Part shown: positions 50,617 to 58,996 of the stretch, piece after piece
Layout: every line of letters begins with the position of its first letter
How positions within the stretch are numbered: position 1 is the stretch's first letter
Source of the DNA: Corynebacterium terpenotabidum Y-11
GTDB lineage: Bacteria; Actinomycetota; Actinomycetes; Mycobacteriales; Mycobacteriaceae
Assembly (NCBI RefSeq): GCF_000418365.1
Contig: NC_021663.1
Span: 2,604,001-2,668,000 of the forward strand
Length of the DNA: 64,000 nt
Direction: 5' to 3'
Made by a program: the position numbers and the translations under genes
Notes under the pieces: generated by a model
What the model saw: only the letters and a program-made list of their open reading frames with translations
What the model was told of the DNA's origin: nothing
Databases searched by the model: none

Positions 50617-51120
50617 TCACTGACCGCCGGGGATGTTCCCGTTGCCGTCCTCGAGGTGTGCCCGCAGGAACCACTGGAACTGCTCCATGGCCCGGATCTG
50701 GCCGATGAACATGTCCTGGGTCACCGGGTCGAGCTGTCCGAGAGCCTGGTCGGCTTCCCGGGAATCGAGGATGACCTTGTCGTAGACCTCGTTGAGGGCG
50801 GTGAGGTGCTGGGTCGTCGTGCCCTTGTTCAGCGGGTACTGCAGCGGGTCGCGGCCCGGGGCGTGGGAGTCCGGGGTGCCGACCGGCTCGCCACCGAGGG
50901 CGGCGATACGCTCGGCGACCTCGTCAGCGTTGCCGCGGATCGTATCGATCTCCGGGTCGAGCATCTCGTGGACGCCGATGAAGTTCGGCCCGACGACGTT
51001 CCAGTGGGCGTGCTTGAGAATGAGGTGAAGGTCGTTGTAGGCGGTGAGACGCTCCTGCAGAACGTCAATGACCTGCTTGGCGTCCCCTTCAGTGAGACCA
51101 GGGACCGTGAAATTGCTCAT
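50617..51120 (-). CDS. dps: Dps-family ferritin-like protein
   Basis: A 167-residue mini-ferritin that oxidises and stores iron and protects DNA. The ferroxidase His/Asp/Glu set is in LKHAHWNVVGPNFIGVHEMLDPEIDTIRGNADEVAERI. A C-terminal tail of HLEDGNGNIPGGQ is short and polar. AAGGAG sits 7 bases before the ATG at 51120; the longer open frame above it has no support. Confidence 0.95.
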   Translation of the reverse strand: MSNFTVPGLTEGDAKQVIDVLQERLTAYNDLHLILKHAHWNVVGPNFIGVHEMLDPEIDTIRGNADEVAERIAALGGEPVGTPDSHAPGRDPLQYPLNKGTTTQHLTALNEVYDKVILDSREADQALGQLDPVTQDMFIGQIRAMEQFQWFLRAHLEDGNGNIPGGQ

Positions 51121-51271
51121 GGTGTTCTCTCCTTCTCTATGACGGTCAGTGGATGACTGCCGATGTTCCACCAGTATCAACGTTGCCCCGACCGAGATAT
51201 TCCGGCCGCGCGCCCTTTCGCCGCCCGTTCACCCCCGGACCGGAGGCTCCGACGGTAATGTGTGCAGAACT

Positions 51272-52081
51272 ATGTCGTCGCCACGGAAACTGTCACGGAC
51301 ATCCCCCCTGAAGAAGATCCAGACAACCATCGTCAAGCGGGTGTTCAACTCGCCCCGCGCGTTCGAACGCGGACTGGCGCTCTGGCCGCCGCTGGCCGGC
51401 GATGGAGTGCGGGCACGCAACATCTCCGATGACTGGTCCTACGGCGAGGTGGTCTTGCGCTCCACACCGCTGACCCAGAACATGCACGGCGCGGCGTTCG
51501 GCGGCACCCTGTTCGCCATGACGGACTTCCTCTTCGGCACGCTCGTCATGAAACGCCTCGGCCGGGACTACGAGGCGTGGACGCGCACCGGCCAGTTCCA
51601 GTTCCTGTCCCCGGGACGCCGCGGGGCGACGATGCCGGTGCGCGTCACCGATGAACTGTGCGCCGAAATCCTCGCCGGGATCGCGGCCGACGGCTACTAC
51701 AACGTGTCCTTCACCTGCGTGATCACCAACCCGGACGGATCGGTGGCCGGGGTGGGGCAGCAGGATCTGCACGTGCGTCCCCGCAAGGGACGCGAAGCAT
51801 CGCGGAAACCCGGGGAGGTCCGCGAGACCGACGAGTCCATGACGACCCGTGAACCGAAAGGGATGACACTGGAACACCTGGTCACCGCGGCAGCGTGGCG
51901 GGCCTGGGGGCCGACCGGCAGTGGTGAGCACGGTCTGCTGACCGCGGTGCTGTCGGCGTCACGGCGTATCCCGGAACCGGAGGAGCAGGCCCGCTACGTG
52001 TGCGGCGAGATCCTGTCCCGCGATGCGTTGACCACGGGCGAGCTGCTGGAGCTGGCGATCCCCCGGCGGCTGCTGGAATAG
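51272..52081 (+). CDS. DUF4442 hot-dog fold protein (thioesterase-like)
   Basis: A 269-residue protein with a YiiD/PaaI-like hot-dog domain: LTQNMHGAAFGGTLFAMTDFLFGTLVMKRLG and WTRTGQFQFLSPGRRGATMPVRV, as in DUF4442 proteins. This implies acyl-CoA or acyl-ACP thioester binding. The C-terminal 80 residues are unassigned. Start ATG at 51272, with TAATGT 10 bases upstream; GTG at 51260 is an alternative. Confidence 0.8.
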   Translation: MSSPRKLSRTSPLKKIQTTIVKRVFNSPRAFERGLALWPPLAGDGVRARNISDDWSYGEVVLRSTPLTQNMHGAAFGGTLFAMTDFLFGTLVMKRLGRDYEAWTRTGQFQFLSPGRRGATMPVRVTDELCAEILAGIAADGYYNVSFTCVITNPDGSVAGVGQQDLHVRPRKGREASRKPGEVRETDESMTTREPKGMTLEHLVTAAAWRAWGPTGSGEHGLLTAVLSASRRIPEPEEQARYVCGEILSRDALTTGELLELAIPRRLLE

Positions 52082-52099
52082 CGCAGGTGTCGCGCGGGA

Positions 52100-53101
52100 C
52101 TAGCCGGCCGGGCCGGCCGGGCCGGCCAGGACGACGGCGAGAATCTCGGGGAGGACCACGGTGCGCGGGGCACCGCCGCGCACACCGACGATCTGTTCGC
52201 CCTCCTCACGCAGCCGCCGGAGCACCTCATGGACCGGCAAGTCCGGGTCCAGGACCAGCAGCGGACGGACCAGCTCACCCGTCCCGCCGACCAGGGCCGA
52301 CCTGTCCAGCGTGAGGGTGTCGCGGACGTGGACGAACTCACTTGGCCCCACGAGGACGCGCATCTGGCCGGACGTGCGGGCGGCGTCCTGGACCTCCCCG
52401 ACCGTGGCTTTGGCCGGAAGTGCGGGGACCGAGCTCCCCGGCAGGTCACCGAGCGTCCGGCGGGTCAGGTCCAGCGCACCGATCACCCGGTCGCGGTCCG
52501 CGATATTCAGCGCACCTGACTGTGCGGAGTGCTCCACGAGGTGACGCAGCGAGTCGGTGTCATGCCCGCCGGCAGCGGCCCGGTCAACGGGTTCCACCCC
52601 CGACCAGCGCACCAGCTGATTCGCCGCGCGGTTCATGCCGATGAGCAGCGGATGCAGCAGCCGCGCCAGGGCACGGGCCGGGACAGCGATGAGCATCACC
52701 GCACGCTCCGGGAAGGCGATCGCCCAGGACTTCGGCGCCATTTCACCGATGACCAGGTGCAGGAAGGTCACGACCAGGAGCGCGAGGATGAAGGAGACGG
52801 TGTACGCCGCGGAATGCGGCAGTCCCACCGCCTCGATGAGCGGGGTGATCCACGCGGACACCGCCGGCTTGGTCACCGCACCCAGGGCGAAGGTCACGGC
52901 GGTGATGCCCAACTGGGCGGCGGCGAGCATGACAGTGAGTTCGTCCATGCCCCGCAGGGCGGCACGTGCGGTGACCCGGGTGGTGGCCTGCTCTTCCAGC
53001 CGGTGCCGCTTCGCCCCCAGCAGCGCGAACTCGATCATGACGAAGAAGGCACTCGCCAGCAGCAGGACGACGGTGACGATGATGACGGTCACGGTGCTCA
53101 T
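52100..53101 (-). CDS. CNNM/CorC-family membrane protein (short form)
   Basis: A 333-residue CNNM transmembrane protein (three to four helices in the first 160 residues, with FVMIEFALLGAKRHRL and LHLVIGEMAPKSWAIAFPE) followed by a CBS pair, the second degenerate; the CorC C-terminal domain is absent. The family acts in Mg2+ or Co2+ efflux. It ends in an AGPAGPAG repeat. It overlaps the stop of the longer CNNM gene by ATGA, so the two are one operon and may form a complex. Confidence 0.9.
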   Translation of the reverse strand: MSTVTVIIVTVVLLLASAFFVMIEFALLGAKRHRLEEQATTRVTARAALRGMDELTVMLAAAQLGITAVTFALGAVTKPAVSAWITPLIEAVGLPHSAAYTVSFILALLVVTFLHLVIGEMAPKSWAIAFPERAVMLIAVPARALARLLHPLLIGMNRAANQLVRWSGVEPVDRAAAGGHDTDSLRHLVEHSAQSGALNIADRDRVIGALDLTRRTLGDLPGSSVPALPAKATVGEVQDAARTSGQMRVLVGPSEFVHVRDTLTLDRSALVGGTGELVRPLLVLDPDLPVHEVLRRLREEGEQIVGVRGGAPRTVVLPEILAVVLAGPAGPAG

Positions 53102-54480
53102 CGGGACTCCTCCCCGGGATCGACAGGGTCGACGGGCTCGACGGGCTCGACGGGCTCGACGGGCTCGACGGACAGGGCCACCTCGGCGGGGACATGACGT
53201 TCCACGGCCCGAACCGCAGCCACGAGCGTGCGGGCCGGGACATCGGCCAGGACGTCACGCGGATCAGCGGGCAGGGCGATATGCACCACGTCACCGACCG
53301 CCGGAAGTTCGCCGGCGTACTCGATGACGAGGCCGGCGAGGGTTTCGGCGTCCGAGTCGGGCAGCAGCACTCCGAGCTGGCGGGCGACCTCGTCGAGGTG
53401 CTCGTCGCCGGGCAGGACGCCGGGGTCGGAGGCCGGCGGGGCATCCTCGTCATGCTCGTCGGTGAGGTCGCCGACGATCTCCTCGGCGAGATCCTCGACG
53501 GTGAGCACGCCGGACACGCCGCCGTACTCGTCGATGACGCAGGCCAGCCGGTCGCCACTGTCCACCAGGGTGGCGAGGGCGTCCGGCAAATTCATCGCCT
53601 CCGGAAGGACCACCGGGTCCCGGACCAGGCCCACGACCGGGAACGCCGGGTCGATCTCCGGATCCAGGACATCCTCCAGGTGGAGGACGCCGTGGAGTAC
53701 CTCGGCGTCTCCTGTCCCGGAGATCACCGGGTAGCGGGAGTGCTCGACCGCCATGCGGGCACGGGCCTGGGCGACAGTCATCGCCGCATCCAGTTCACCG
53801 GTGTGCGGACGCGGGACCATCGCGTGGCCGACCGTGCGCTCCGGGAAGTCAAGGATGCGTTCGACCAGACCGGAGACGTCCTCGGGCAGGTCGCCGGAGG
53901 TGCGGGCGTCCGCCACGATGCGTTCCAGTTCCCGCGGCGTGGCGGTCGAATCGACGTCCTCCACCGGCGTGACTCCGACGAGCCTCAGCAGGGTGTTGGA
54001 CGACCAGTCGAAGAAGGCGATGAGCGGGCCGAAGACCTTGAGGTACAGCTGCGTGGAGCGGGCCAGCCCCAGTGCCAGGGGTTCCGGAGCGGCGATGGCC
54101 AGATTCTTCGGGTACAGCTCGGCGGTGACCATCTGGACGAGTGTGGCAACGAGCAGGACCAGCAGGGCGACAGTCGCGGCGGACATGCCGGTGAGGTCAC
54201 TGACCGCACTACCGATCAGCGGTTCGGCGAGTTCACCGACGAGTAGGCCGGTGACGGTGATGCCCAGCTGTGCGCCGGAGAGCATGAAGCTGGTGCGCCG
54301 TGTGACGGACAAGGCACGTCCGGCCCTGCGATCCCCGGCGTCCGCCCGGGCGGCGAGGCGCGACCGGTCGACGGACATGTACGCGAATTCCTGGGCGACG
54401 AACCAGGCATTCAGTGCGATGAGAATGAGAACGGCGAGGACGCCGGCGATGAGGACCGCGACTGCGGTGGCGGTACTCAC
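53098..54480 (-). CDS. CNNM/CorC-family membrane protein with CBS and CorC domains
   Basis: A 460-residue hemolysin-like protein: CNNM domain (WFVAQEFAYMSVDRSRLAARADAG, AELYPKNLAIAAPEPLAL), CBS1 (MVPRPHTGELDAAMTVAQARARM), CBS2 (LACVIDEYGGVSGVLTVEDLAEEIVGDL) and the C-terminal CorC_HlyC domain (LAGLVIEYAGELPAVGDVVHIAL). The tail EPVEPVEPVEPVDPVDP comes from a 9-base tandem repeat. A GTG start at 54480 is assumed. Confidence 0.92.
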   Translation of the reverse strand: MSTATAVAVLIAGVLAVLILIALNAWFVAQEFAYMSVDRSRLAARADAGDRRAGRALSVTRRTSFMLSGAQLGITVTGLLVGELAEPLIGSAVSDLTGMSAATVALLVLLVATLVQMVTAELYPKNLAIAAPEPLALGLARSTQLYLKVFGPLIAFFDWSSNTLLRLVGVTPVEDVDSTATPRELERIVADARTSGDLPEDVSGLVERILDFPERTVGHAMVPRPHTGELDAAMTVAQARARMAVEHSRYPVISGTGDAEVLHGVLHLEDVLDPEIDPAFPVVGLVRDPVVLPEAMNLPDALATLVDSGDRLACVIDEYGGVSGVLTVEDLAEEIVGDLTDEHDEDAPPASDPGVLPGDEHLDEVARQLGVLLPDSDAETLAGLVIEYAGELPAVGDVVHIALPADPRDVLADVPARTLVAAVRAVERHVPAEVALSVEPVEPVEPVEPVDPVDPGEESR

Positions 54481-54491
54481 CTGGGTTCACC

Positions 54492-54510
54492 ATCGTCCAT
54501 GGTGGACGAT
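54492..54510. promoter_or_regulatory. inverted repeat upstream of the CNNM operon
   Basis: ATCGTCCA-TGG-TGGACGAT, 12-30 bases before the CNNM GTG start. It is a candidate operator or a 5' hairpin covering the ribosome site. Confidence 0.45.
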
Positions 54511-54612
54511 CAACTCCTCGGATAGGCGACTGTGTCGGAGACGGATGTGGTGAATGGAGTTTACACTATTCTCCGGTCGGTACACGCGGTCCGACCACGT
54601 CGGCACCTCGGG

Positions 54613-54618
54613 TAACCT
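54613..54618 (+). promoter_or_regulatory. -10 hexamer of the aldo/keto reductase gene (leaderless type)
   Basis: TAACCT with 8 bases to the ATG at 54627. Confidence 0.45.
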
Positions 54619-54626
54619 CGGATGCC

Positions 54627-55712
54627 ATGAACGCTCCTGTTCACCCCGACATCTATCGCGCCGCCGACACCCGCTACACCGGCACTGAGGAGCATCCCGC
54701 GATGCTGTACCGGCGCAGCGGTGTCTCCGGACTGAAGCTCCCTGCCGTCACGCTCGGCCTGTGGCACAATTTCGGTGCCGACCGGCCGCTGGAGAACCAG
54801 CGGGCGATTCTGCGCCGGGCCTTTGACCGGGGCGTCACCCACTTCGACCTGGCGAACAACTACGGCCCGATGCCGGGGGCGGCGGAGGAGAACTTCGGCC
54901 GGATCATGGCGTCCGACTTCCGCCCGTACCGCGACGAACTGCTCATCAGCTCGAAGGCCGGCTGGTACATGCAGGACGGGCCCTACGGCTTCGGCGGGTC
55001 GCGGAAATACCTCGTGGCGTCGTTGGATGCCTCGCTGAAGCGGATGGGGCTGGACTACGTCGACATCTTCTACCACCACAGGCCGGACCCGGAGACACCC
55101 CTGGAGGAGACGGTCGGCGCCCTCGACCACATCGTCCGGTCCGGCCGGGCACTGTACGTCGGCATCAGTTCCTACTCACCGGAACTGACCCGACAGGCGC
55201 AGGCGATCGCGAAGGATCTGGGGACGCCGCTGCTCATCCACCAGCCGAGCTACTCCATGTTCAACCGGTGGATCGAGGAGGATCTGCTCGATACCTGTGC
55301 CGCCGGAGGAATGGGAGTGATCGCATTCTCCGCGCTGGCCCAGGGGCTGCTCACCGACCGGTACCTCAACGGGATTCCGGAGGGGTCACGGTTGGGGAGC
55401 CACAAGATGAACACCGGCTTCCTCACCGATGAGACCCTGCTGGCGATCCGGGCTCTCAATGACATCGCGGCAGGTCGTGGGCAGTCGTTGGCGCAGATGG
55501 CGATTGCCTGGGTGCTGCGTCGGCCGGAGGTGACGAGTGCGCTGATCGGGGCGTCATCGGTGGAGCAGCTCGATGAGTCGCTGGACGCGGTGCGGAATCT
55601 CTCCTTCACGGACGCCGAGCTCGCCGAGATCGACTGCTACGCCACGGACCGCGGGATCAACCAGTGGGGTCGGGCGACAGCATCGACGGAACAGGCGGAG
55701 TCGGCAGGGTAG
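54627..55712 (+). CDS. aldo/keto reductase, YghZ/GpR type
   Basis: A 361-residue (alpha/beta)8 NADPH-dependent reductase of the L-glyceraldehyde-3-phosphate reductase group (YghZ). Catalytic Asp and Tyr are in GVTHFDLANNYGP, Lys in LISSKAGWYM, and His in DIFYHHRPDPETPLEE. The cofactor site SALIGASSVEQLDE is near the C terminus. The long N-terminal YRAADTRYTGTEEHPAMLYRRSGVSGLKLP is a YghZ feature. It detoxifies methylglyoxal-like aldehydes in known members. Confidence 0.93.
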   Translation: MNAPVHPDIYRAADTRYTGTEEHPAMLYRRSGVSGLKLPAVTLGLWHNFGADRPLENQRAILRRAFDRGVTHFDLANNYGPMPGAAEENFGRIMASDFRPYRDELLISSKAGWYMQDGPYGFGGSRKYLVASLDASLKRMGLDYVDIFYHHRPDPETPLEETVGALDHIVRSGRALYVGISSYSPELTRQAQAIAKDLGTPLLIHQPSYSMFNRWIEEDLLDTCAAGGMGVIAFSALAQGLLTDRYLNGIPEGSRLGSHKMNTGFLTDETLLAIRALNDIAAGRGQSLAQMAIAWVLRRPEVTSALIGASSVEQLDESLDAVRNLSFTDAELAEIDCYATDRGINQWGRATASTEQAESAG

Positions 55713-55834
55713 ATAGAACGGGGAGGAGTCGGCAGGGTAAGGCGGGGTCGAGTGGGGTCGGTCTACGCCACTCCCCCGCTCCTTCCCCGCCCCGCTTCCC
55801 CCGTCCCGTCCCGCCCCTGCCCCGGCCCCTGCCC

Positions 55835-55910
55835 GACTGTCAGCATCTTGGCCTCCCAGGTCACTTCCGGACCCCCGAAAGTGACCTGGGAGGCCAAGAT
55901 GCTGACCGTC
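55835..55910. repeat. very long hairpin, 28-bp perfect arms
   Basis: Left arm 55839-55866 and right arm 55879-55906 are perfectly complementary over 28 bases; after one mismatch on each side they extend by 3 more pairs outward and inward, leaving a loop of 4 bases. It starts GTCAGCATCTTGG. It spans the end of the gap between the convergent AKR and PfpI-like genes and touches the PfpI stop codon. Too long and T-poor for an ordinary terminator. Confidence 0.9.
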
Positions 55911-56469
55911 ACCGCCCGAAGTTCTCCACGATGGCGGCGTTGAAGGCATCGACGTCGGCCTTGGTGCGCGAGGTGATGAGCACCCCGGTGGTCGTCGCCC
56001 CCTCTGCCACATCGGAGCCATCGTCAACGTGCACTTCCTCATCGACCCAGGTGGCGCCGGCGTTCACCAGGTCGGTCCGCAGAGTCGGCGAGGAGGTGAC
56101 GGTGCGCCCGTGGAGCACGTCCGCATCGGTGAGGATCCACACGCCGTGGCAGATCGCGGCGATGGGCTTCGCGGCGTCTGCCATGCCCTTGACCAGGGCG
56201 ACGGCGGCGGCGTCCACCCGGAGCTGGTCGGCGTTACCCACCCCACCCGGCAGGATCAGGCCGTGGAAGGACGCCGCATCCACATCGGCGGTGACCATGT
56301 CCGGGGTGTAGGCGGTCCCCCGTTTCCCGGTGATGATGCTGTCCTGCGGCGCCACGATGAGGACGCGGCCCCCCGCCTTCTCCACCGTGTATTTCACCTG
56401 ACTGACCTCGGCATCTTCGAAGCCAGTGGTGGCGAGAATCGCGACAGTGCTCTTGCTGAGATCGTTCAT
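55909..56469 (-). CDS. DJ-1/PfpI-family protein
   Basis: A 186-residue glutamine-amidotransferase-like protein of the PfpI/YhbO group. The nucleophile Cys lies in AAICHGVWIL, with the acidic partner in TTGFEDAEVSQVK and GLILPGGVGNADQLR. Members act as glyoxalases or deglycases for methylglyoxal adducts and protect from stress. TATCGT lies 8 bases before the ATG at 56469. It lies opposite an aldo/keto reductase with a related aldehyde-detoxifying role. Confidence 0.93.
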   Translation of the reverse strand: MNDLSKSTVAILATTGFEDAEVSQVKYTVEKAGGRVLIVAPQDSIITGKRGTAYTPDMVTADVDAASFHGLILPGGVGNADQLRVDAAAVALVKGMADAAKPIAAICHGVWILTDADVLHGRTVTSSPTLRTDLVNAGATWVDEEVHVDDGSDVAEGATTTGVLITSRTKADVDAFNAAIVENFGR

Positions 56470-56477
56470 GCACCGCA

Positions 56478-56483
56478 ACGATA
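56478..56483 (-). promoter_or_regulatory. -10 hexamer of the DJ-1/PfpI gene (leaderless type)
   Basis: TATCGT on the minus strand, 8 bases before the start. Confidence 0.45.
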
Positions 56484-56640
56484 CTCCGCGGCCCCGCGCC
56501 GCCCGGTGGAGGGACGACGAGGGGTGGACGTGAGGTGGCGCCGGGCACAGGACCGGCGCAGGCCCGGTGCGGACCCGGCCAGGTCGGCCCAGGCTGGCCC
56601 CGGCTGGGCGGGATCAGGGCCCGTCCGAAGGGTCAGCGGA

Positions 56641-58182
56641 TCAGAAGAAGCCGTTCGGGTTCACGTCGTAGGACCAGAGCAGGTTCTTGGTCTGCTGGTA
56701 GTGGTCCAGCATCATCAGGTGGGTCTCGCGACCGATGCCGGACTTCTTGTACCCGCCGAATGCTGCGTGAGCCGGGTACGAGTGGTAGTTGTTCACCCAC
56801 ACGCGACCGGACTGGATGGCACGGCCGGCCTGGTAGGCGGTACGACCGTCACGGGCCCAGACACCGGCGCCGAGACCGTACTCCGTGTCGTTGGCAATGG
56901 CGATGGCCTCGTCGAAGTCCTTGAAGGTGGTGACGGCAAGGACCGGGCCGAAGATCTCCTCCTGGAAGCAGCGCATGCTGTTGTCGCCCTTGAGCACGGT
57001 GGGCTCGACGTAGAAGCCGTTCTCCAGACCATCGACGGTGCGGATGCTGCCGCCGATGAGAACCTCGGCGCCCTCCTCCGGACCCGACTTGAGGTAGCCG
57101 GAGATCTTGTCCATCTGCTCAATGGAGGCCTGGGCGCCGATCTGGGTGGCCGGATCGAGCGGGTTACCGGCCTTGACCTGGCGGACCCGTTCGACGGCGA
57201 GCGCGAGGAACTCGTCGGCGATATTCTCCTGGACCAGGGCGCGGGACGGGCAGGTGCAGATCTCACCCTGGTTGAGGGCGAACATCGAGAAGCCTTCCAG
57301 GGTCTTCGACCGGAAGGAGTCATCGGCGTCCATGATGTCGCCGAAGAAGATGTTCGGGGATTTGCCGCCGAGCTCCAGGGTGACCGGGATGAGCTTGTCG
57401 GCGACGGCCTTGTTGATGATCTTGCCGACCTCGGTGGAGCCGGTGAAGGCGATCTTGGCGATACGGTCCGAGGCGGTCAGCGCGGCACCGGCCTCCTCAC
57501 CGAGGCCGTTGACGATGTTGAGGACGCCGGCGGGCAGCAGGTCGGCGATAAGCTCCGCGACGACGAGGATGGATGCCGGGGTCTGCTCGGCGGGCTTGAG
57601 GACGATCGCGTTGCCGGCGGCCAGTGCCGGGCAAATCTTCCACGCCGCCATGAGAATCGGGAAGTTCCAGGGGATGATCTGGGCGACGACACCCAGCGGC
57701 TCATGGAAGTGATAGGCGACGGTGTTCTCGTCGATCTGGGAGAGGCTGCCTTCCTGGGCGCGCAGAGCCCCGGCGTAGTAGCGGAAGTGGTCGACCGCCA
57801 GCGGGATGTCGGCGGCGAGGGTCTCCCGGATCGGCTTGCCGTTGTCCCAGGTCTCGGCGACAGCGAGGACCTCGAGGTTCTCTTCGAGGACGTCGGCGAT
57901 CTTCAGCAGGATGCGGGAGCGCTCCTGGACGCTGGTCTTTCCCCAGGCGGGGGCGGCGGCGTGGGCGGCGTCCAGGGCCTTCTCGATATCAGCGGCCTTG
58001 GACCGGGGGACTTCGCAGAAGACCTTGCCGTTGACCGGGCTGACGTTCTCCATGTACTGGCCGTCCGCCGGTGCGACCCATTCGCCGCCGATGAAGTTGT
58101 CGTAGCGGGGCTTGAAGGAGATGAGGGAACCCTCGGTTCCGGGGGCTGCGTAGGCGTTGCTGGCCTGGGCTGTGACGGTCAT
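56641..58182 (-). CDS. ald: aldehyde dehydrogenase
   Basis: An NAD-dependent aldehyde dehydrogenase of 513 residues, oxidising acetaldehyde and other aldehydes to acids. Asn173 in PWNF, Glu270 in TLELGGKSP and the nucleophile Cys309 in [11 protein letters not shown] are intact. The C-terminal [19 protein letters not shown] matches corynebacterial Ald. With AdhA (29112) it completes ethanol or fatty-alcohol oxidation. The 260 bases upstream contain TATAAAG and a palindrome AGGGTACCCT, candidates for the known strong control of ald in this genus. Confidence 0.95.
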   Translation of the reverse strand: MTVTAQASNAYAAPGTEGSLISFKPRYDNFIGGEWVAPADGQYMENVSPVNGKVFCEVPRSKAADIEKALDAAHAAAPAWGKTSVQERSRILLKIADVLEENLEVLAVAETWDNGKPIRETLAADIPLAVDHFRYYAGALRAQEGSLSQIDENTVAYHFHEPLGVVAQIIPWNFPILMAAWKICPALAAGNAIVLKPAEQTPASILVVAELIADLLPAGVLNIVNGLGEEAGAALTASDRIAKIAFTGSTEVGKIINKAVADKLIPVTLELGGKSPNIFFGDIMDADDSFRSKTLEGFSMFALNQGEICTCPSRALVQENIADEFLALAVERVRQVKAGNPLDPATQIGAQASIEQMDKISGYLKSGPEEGAEVLIGGSIRTVDGLENGFYVEPTVLKGDNSMRCFQEEIFGPVLAVTTFKDFDEAIAIANDTEYGLGAGVWARDGRTAYQAGRAIQSGRVWVNNYHSYPAHAAFGGYKKSGIGRETHLMMLDHYQQTKNLLWSYDVNPNGFF

Positions 58183-58313
58183 CGGGACAGGTACCTCCGT
58201 GGCTGGCCCGGCGGGTGCCGGGCAGGGTTATTGGGCTGGTCGTGGGAACCAACCTAACCTCGTCACCGTGTGATGGCGACCACTATAAAGTCATATATGT
58301 AGGTAGATCACTG

Positions 58314-58323
58314 AGGGTACCCT
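58314..58323. promoter_or_regulatory. palindrome in the ald upstream region
   Basis: AGGGTACCCT, 10 bases, in an AT-rich segment that contains TATAAAG (58284-58290) and TATATG. No assignment to RamA, RamB or GlxR consensus is clear. Confidence 0.3.
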
Positions 58324-58443
58324 GTCTTCGCTGGTTGCCCACTCTTAACAGTTCAGAAGCAGAATGGCTGTCCCCGCCCCGGCGGCCGGAACGGGGGTGA
58401 AGCGCAGGGGTGCCACAGGACGCGCAGTAGAGCGCGCAGTCAC

Positions 58444-58890
58444 CTATGCGGCGACCGGTGCCGCGTCCTTCCGGGAAGCGGAACGCGCACGGAGCAGGTG
58501 GTCGATACTGAAGCGTCCACCGCCGGTGGCGCCGACCAGGGCAGCACCCGCCGCCAGGGCAAGGACCAGCTCATAGCCGCCGTCGGAGACGAAGATAGTG
58601 CCGGCGTCAGCATGGACAAAGAACCACGCGCCGAGCATGTTGAGGACAACCAGGACAGCGACGACGGGCGTCGCGAACCCGATGATGAGCAGCACGCCAC
58701 CGACGAGTTCGATGGTGGCCGCGGCGATCGCAGAGAAGGTGGCCGCCGGAATGTCCATCGACTCGAAGAAGGTGGCGGTGCCGTCGATGGTGTTGGTGAA
58801 GAACTTCTGCCAGCCGTGCGCGATGAGAATCACGCCGACGGCGACGCGGGCAATAAGGATGACGGTGTCGGAGACGGTGCGGGAGAGCAT
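58444..58890 (-). CDS. DoxX-family membrane protein
   Basis: A 148-residue protein with four membrane helices of the DoxX family (ARVAVGVILIAHGWQKFF, AAATIELVGGVLLIIGF, AVLVVLNMLGAWFFVHA, YELVLALAAGAALV). In mycobacteria DoxX joins SodA and SseA in a membrane complex handling oxidative stress; neither partner is nearby here. GAAAGG lies 7-12 bases before the ATG at 58890. A perfect-arm GTTGAC inverted repeat upstream suggests repressor control. Confidence 0.88.
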   Translation of the reverse strand: MLSRTVSDTVILIARVAVGVILIAHGWQKFFTNTIDGTATFFESMDIPAATFSAIAAATIELVGGVLLIIGFATPVVAVLVVLNMLGAWFFVHADAGTIFVSDGGYELVLALAAGAALVGATGGGRFSIDHLLRARSASRKDAAPVAA

Positions 58891-58941
58891 GGCGGCCTTT
58901 CGAAAAGTAAGTATTGGACGCCGACCACTGTAGCCCATTTT

Positions 58942-58955
58942 GTTGACACGTCAAC
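58942..58955. promoter_or_regulatory. inverted repeat upstream of doxX-like gene
   Basis: GTTGAC-AC-GTCAAC, arms perfectly complementary, 51-65 bases before the DoxX start. TTGACG on the minus strand could be the -35 box, so a bound repressor would block the polymerase. The TTGAC-N2-GTCAA form resembles MarR-type operators. Confidence 0.5.
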
Positions 58956-58996
58956 TATACGTGGCGGGGATCACCCTCAGACCCCCACCGAGACAG

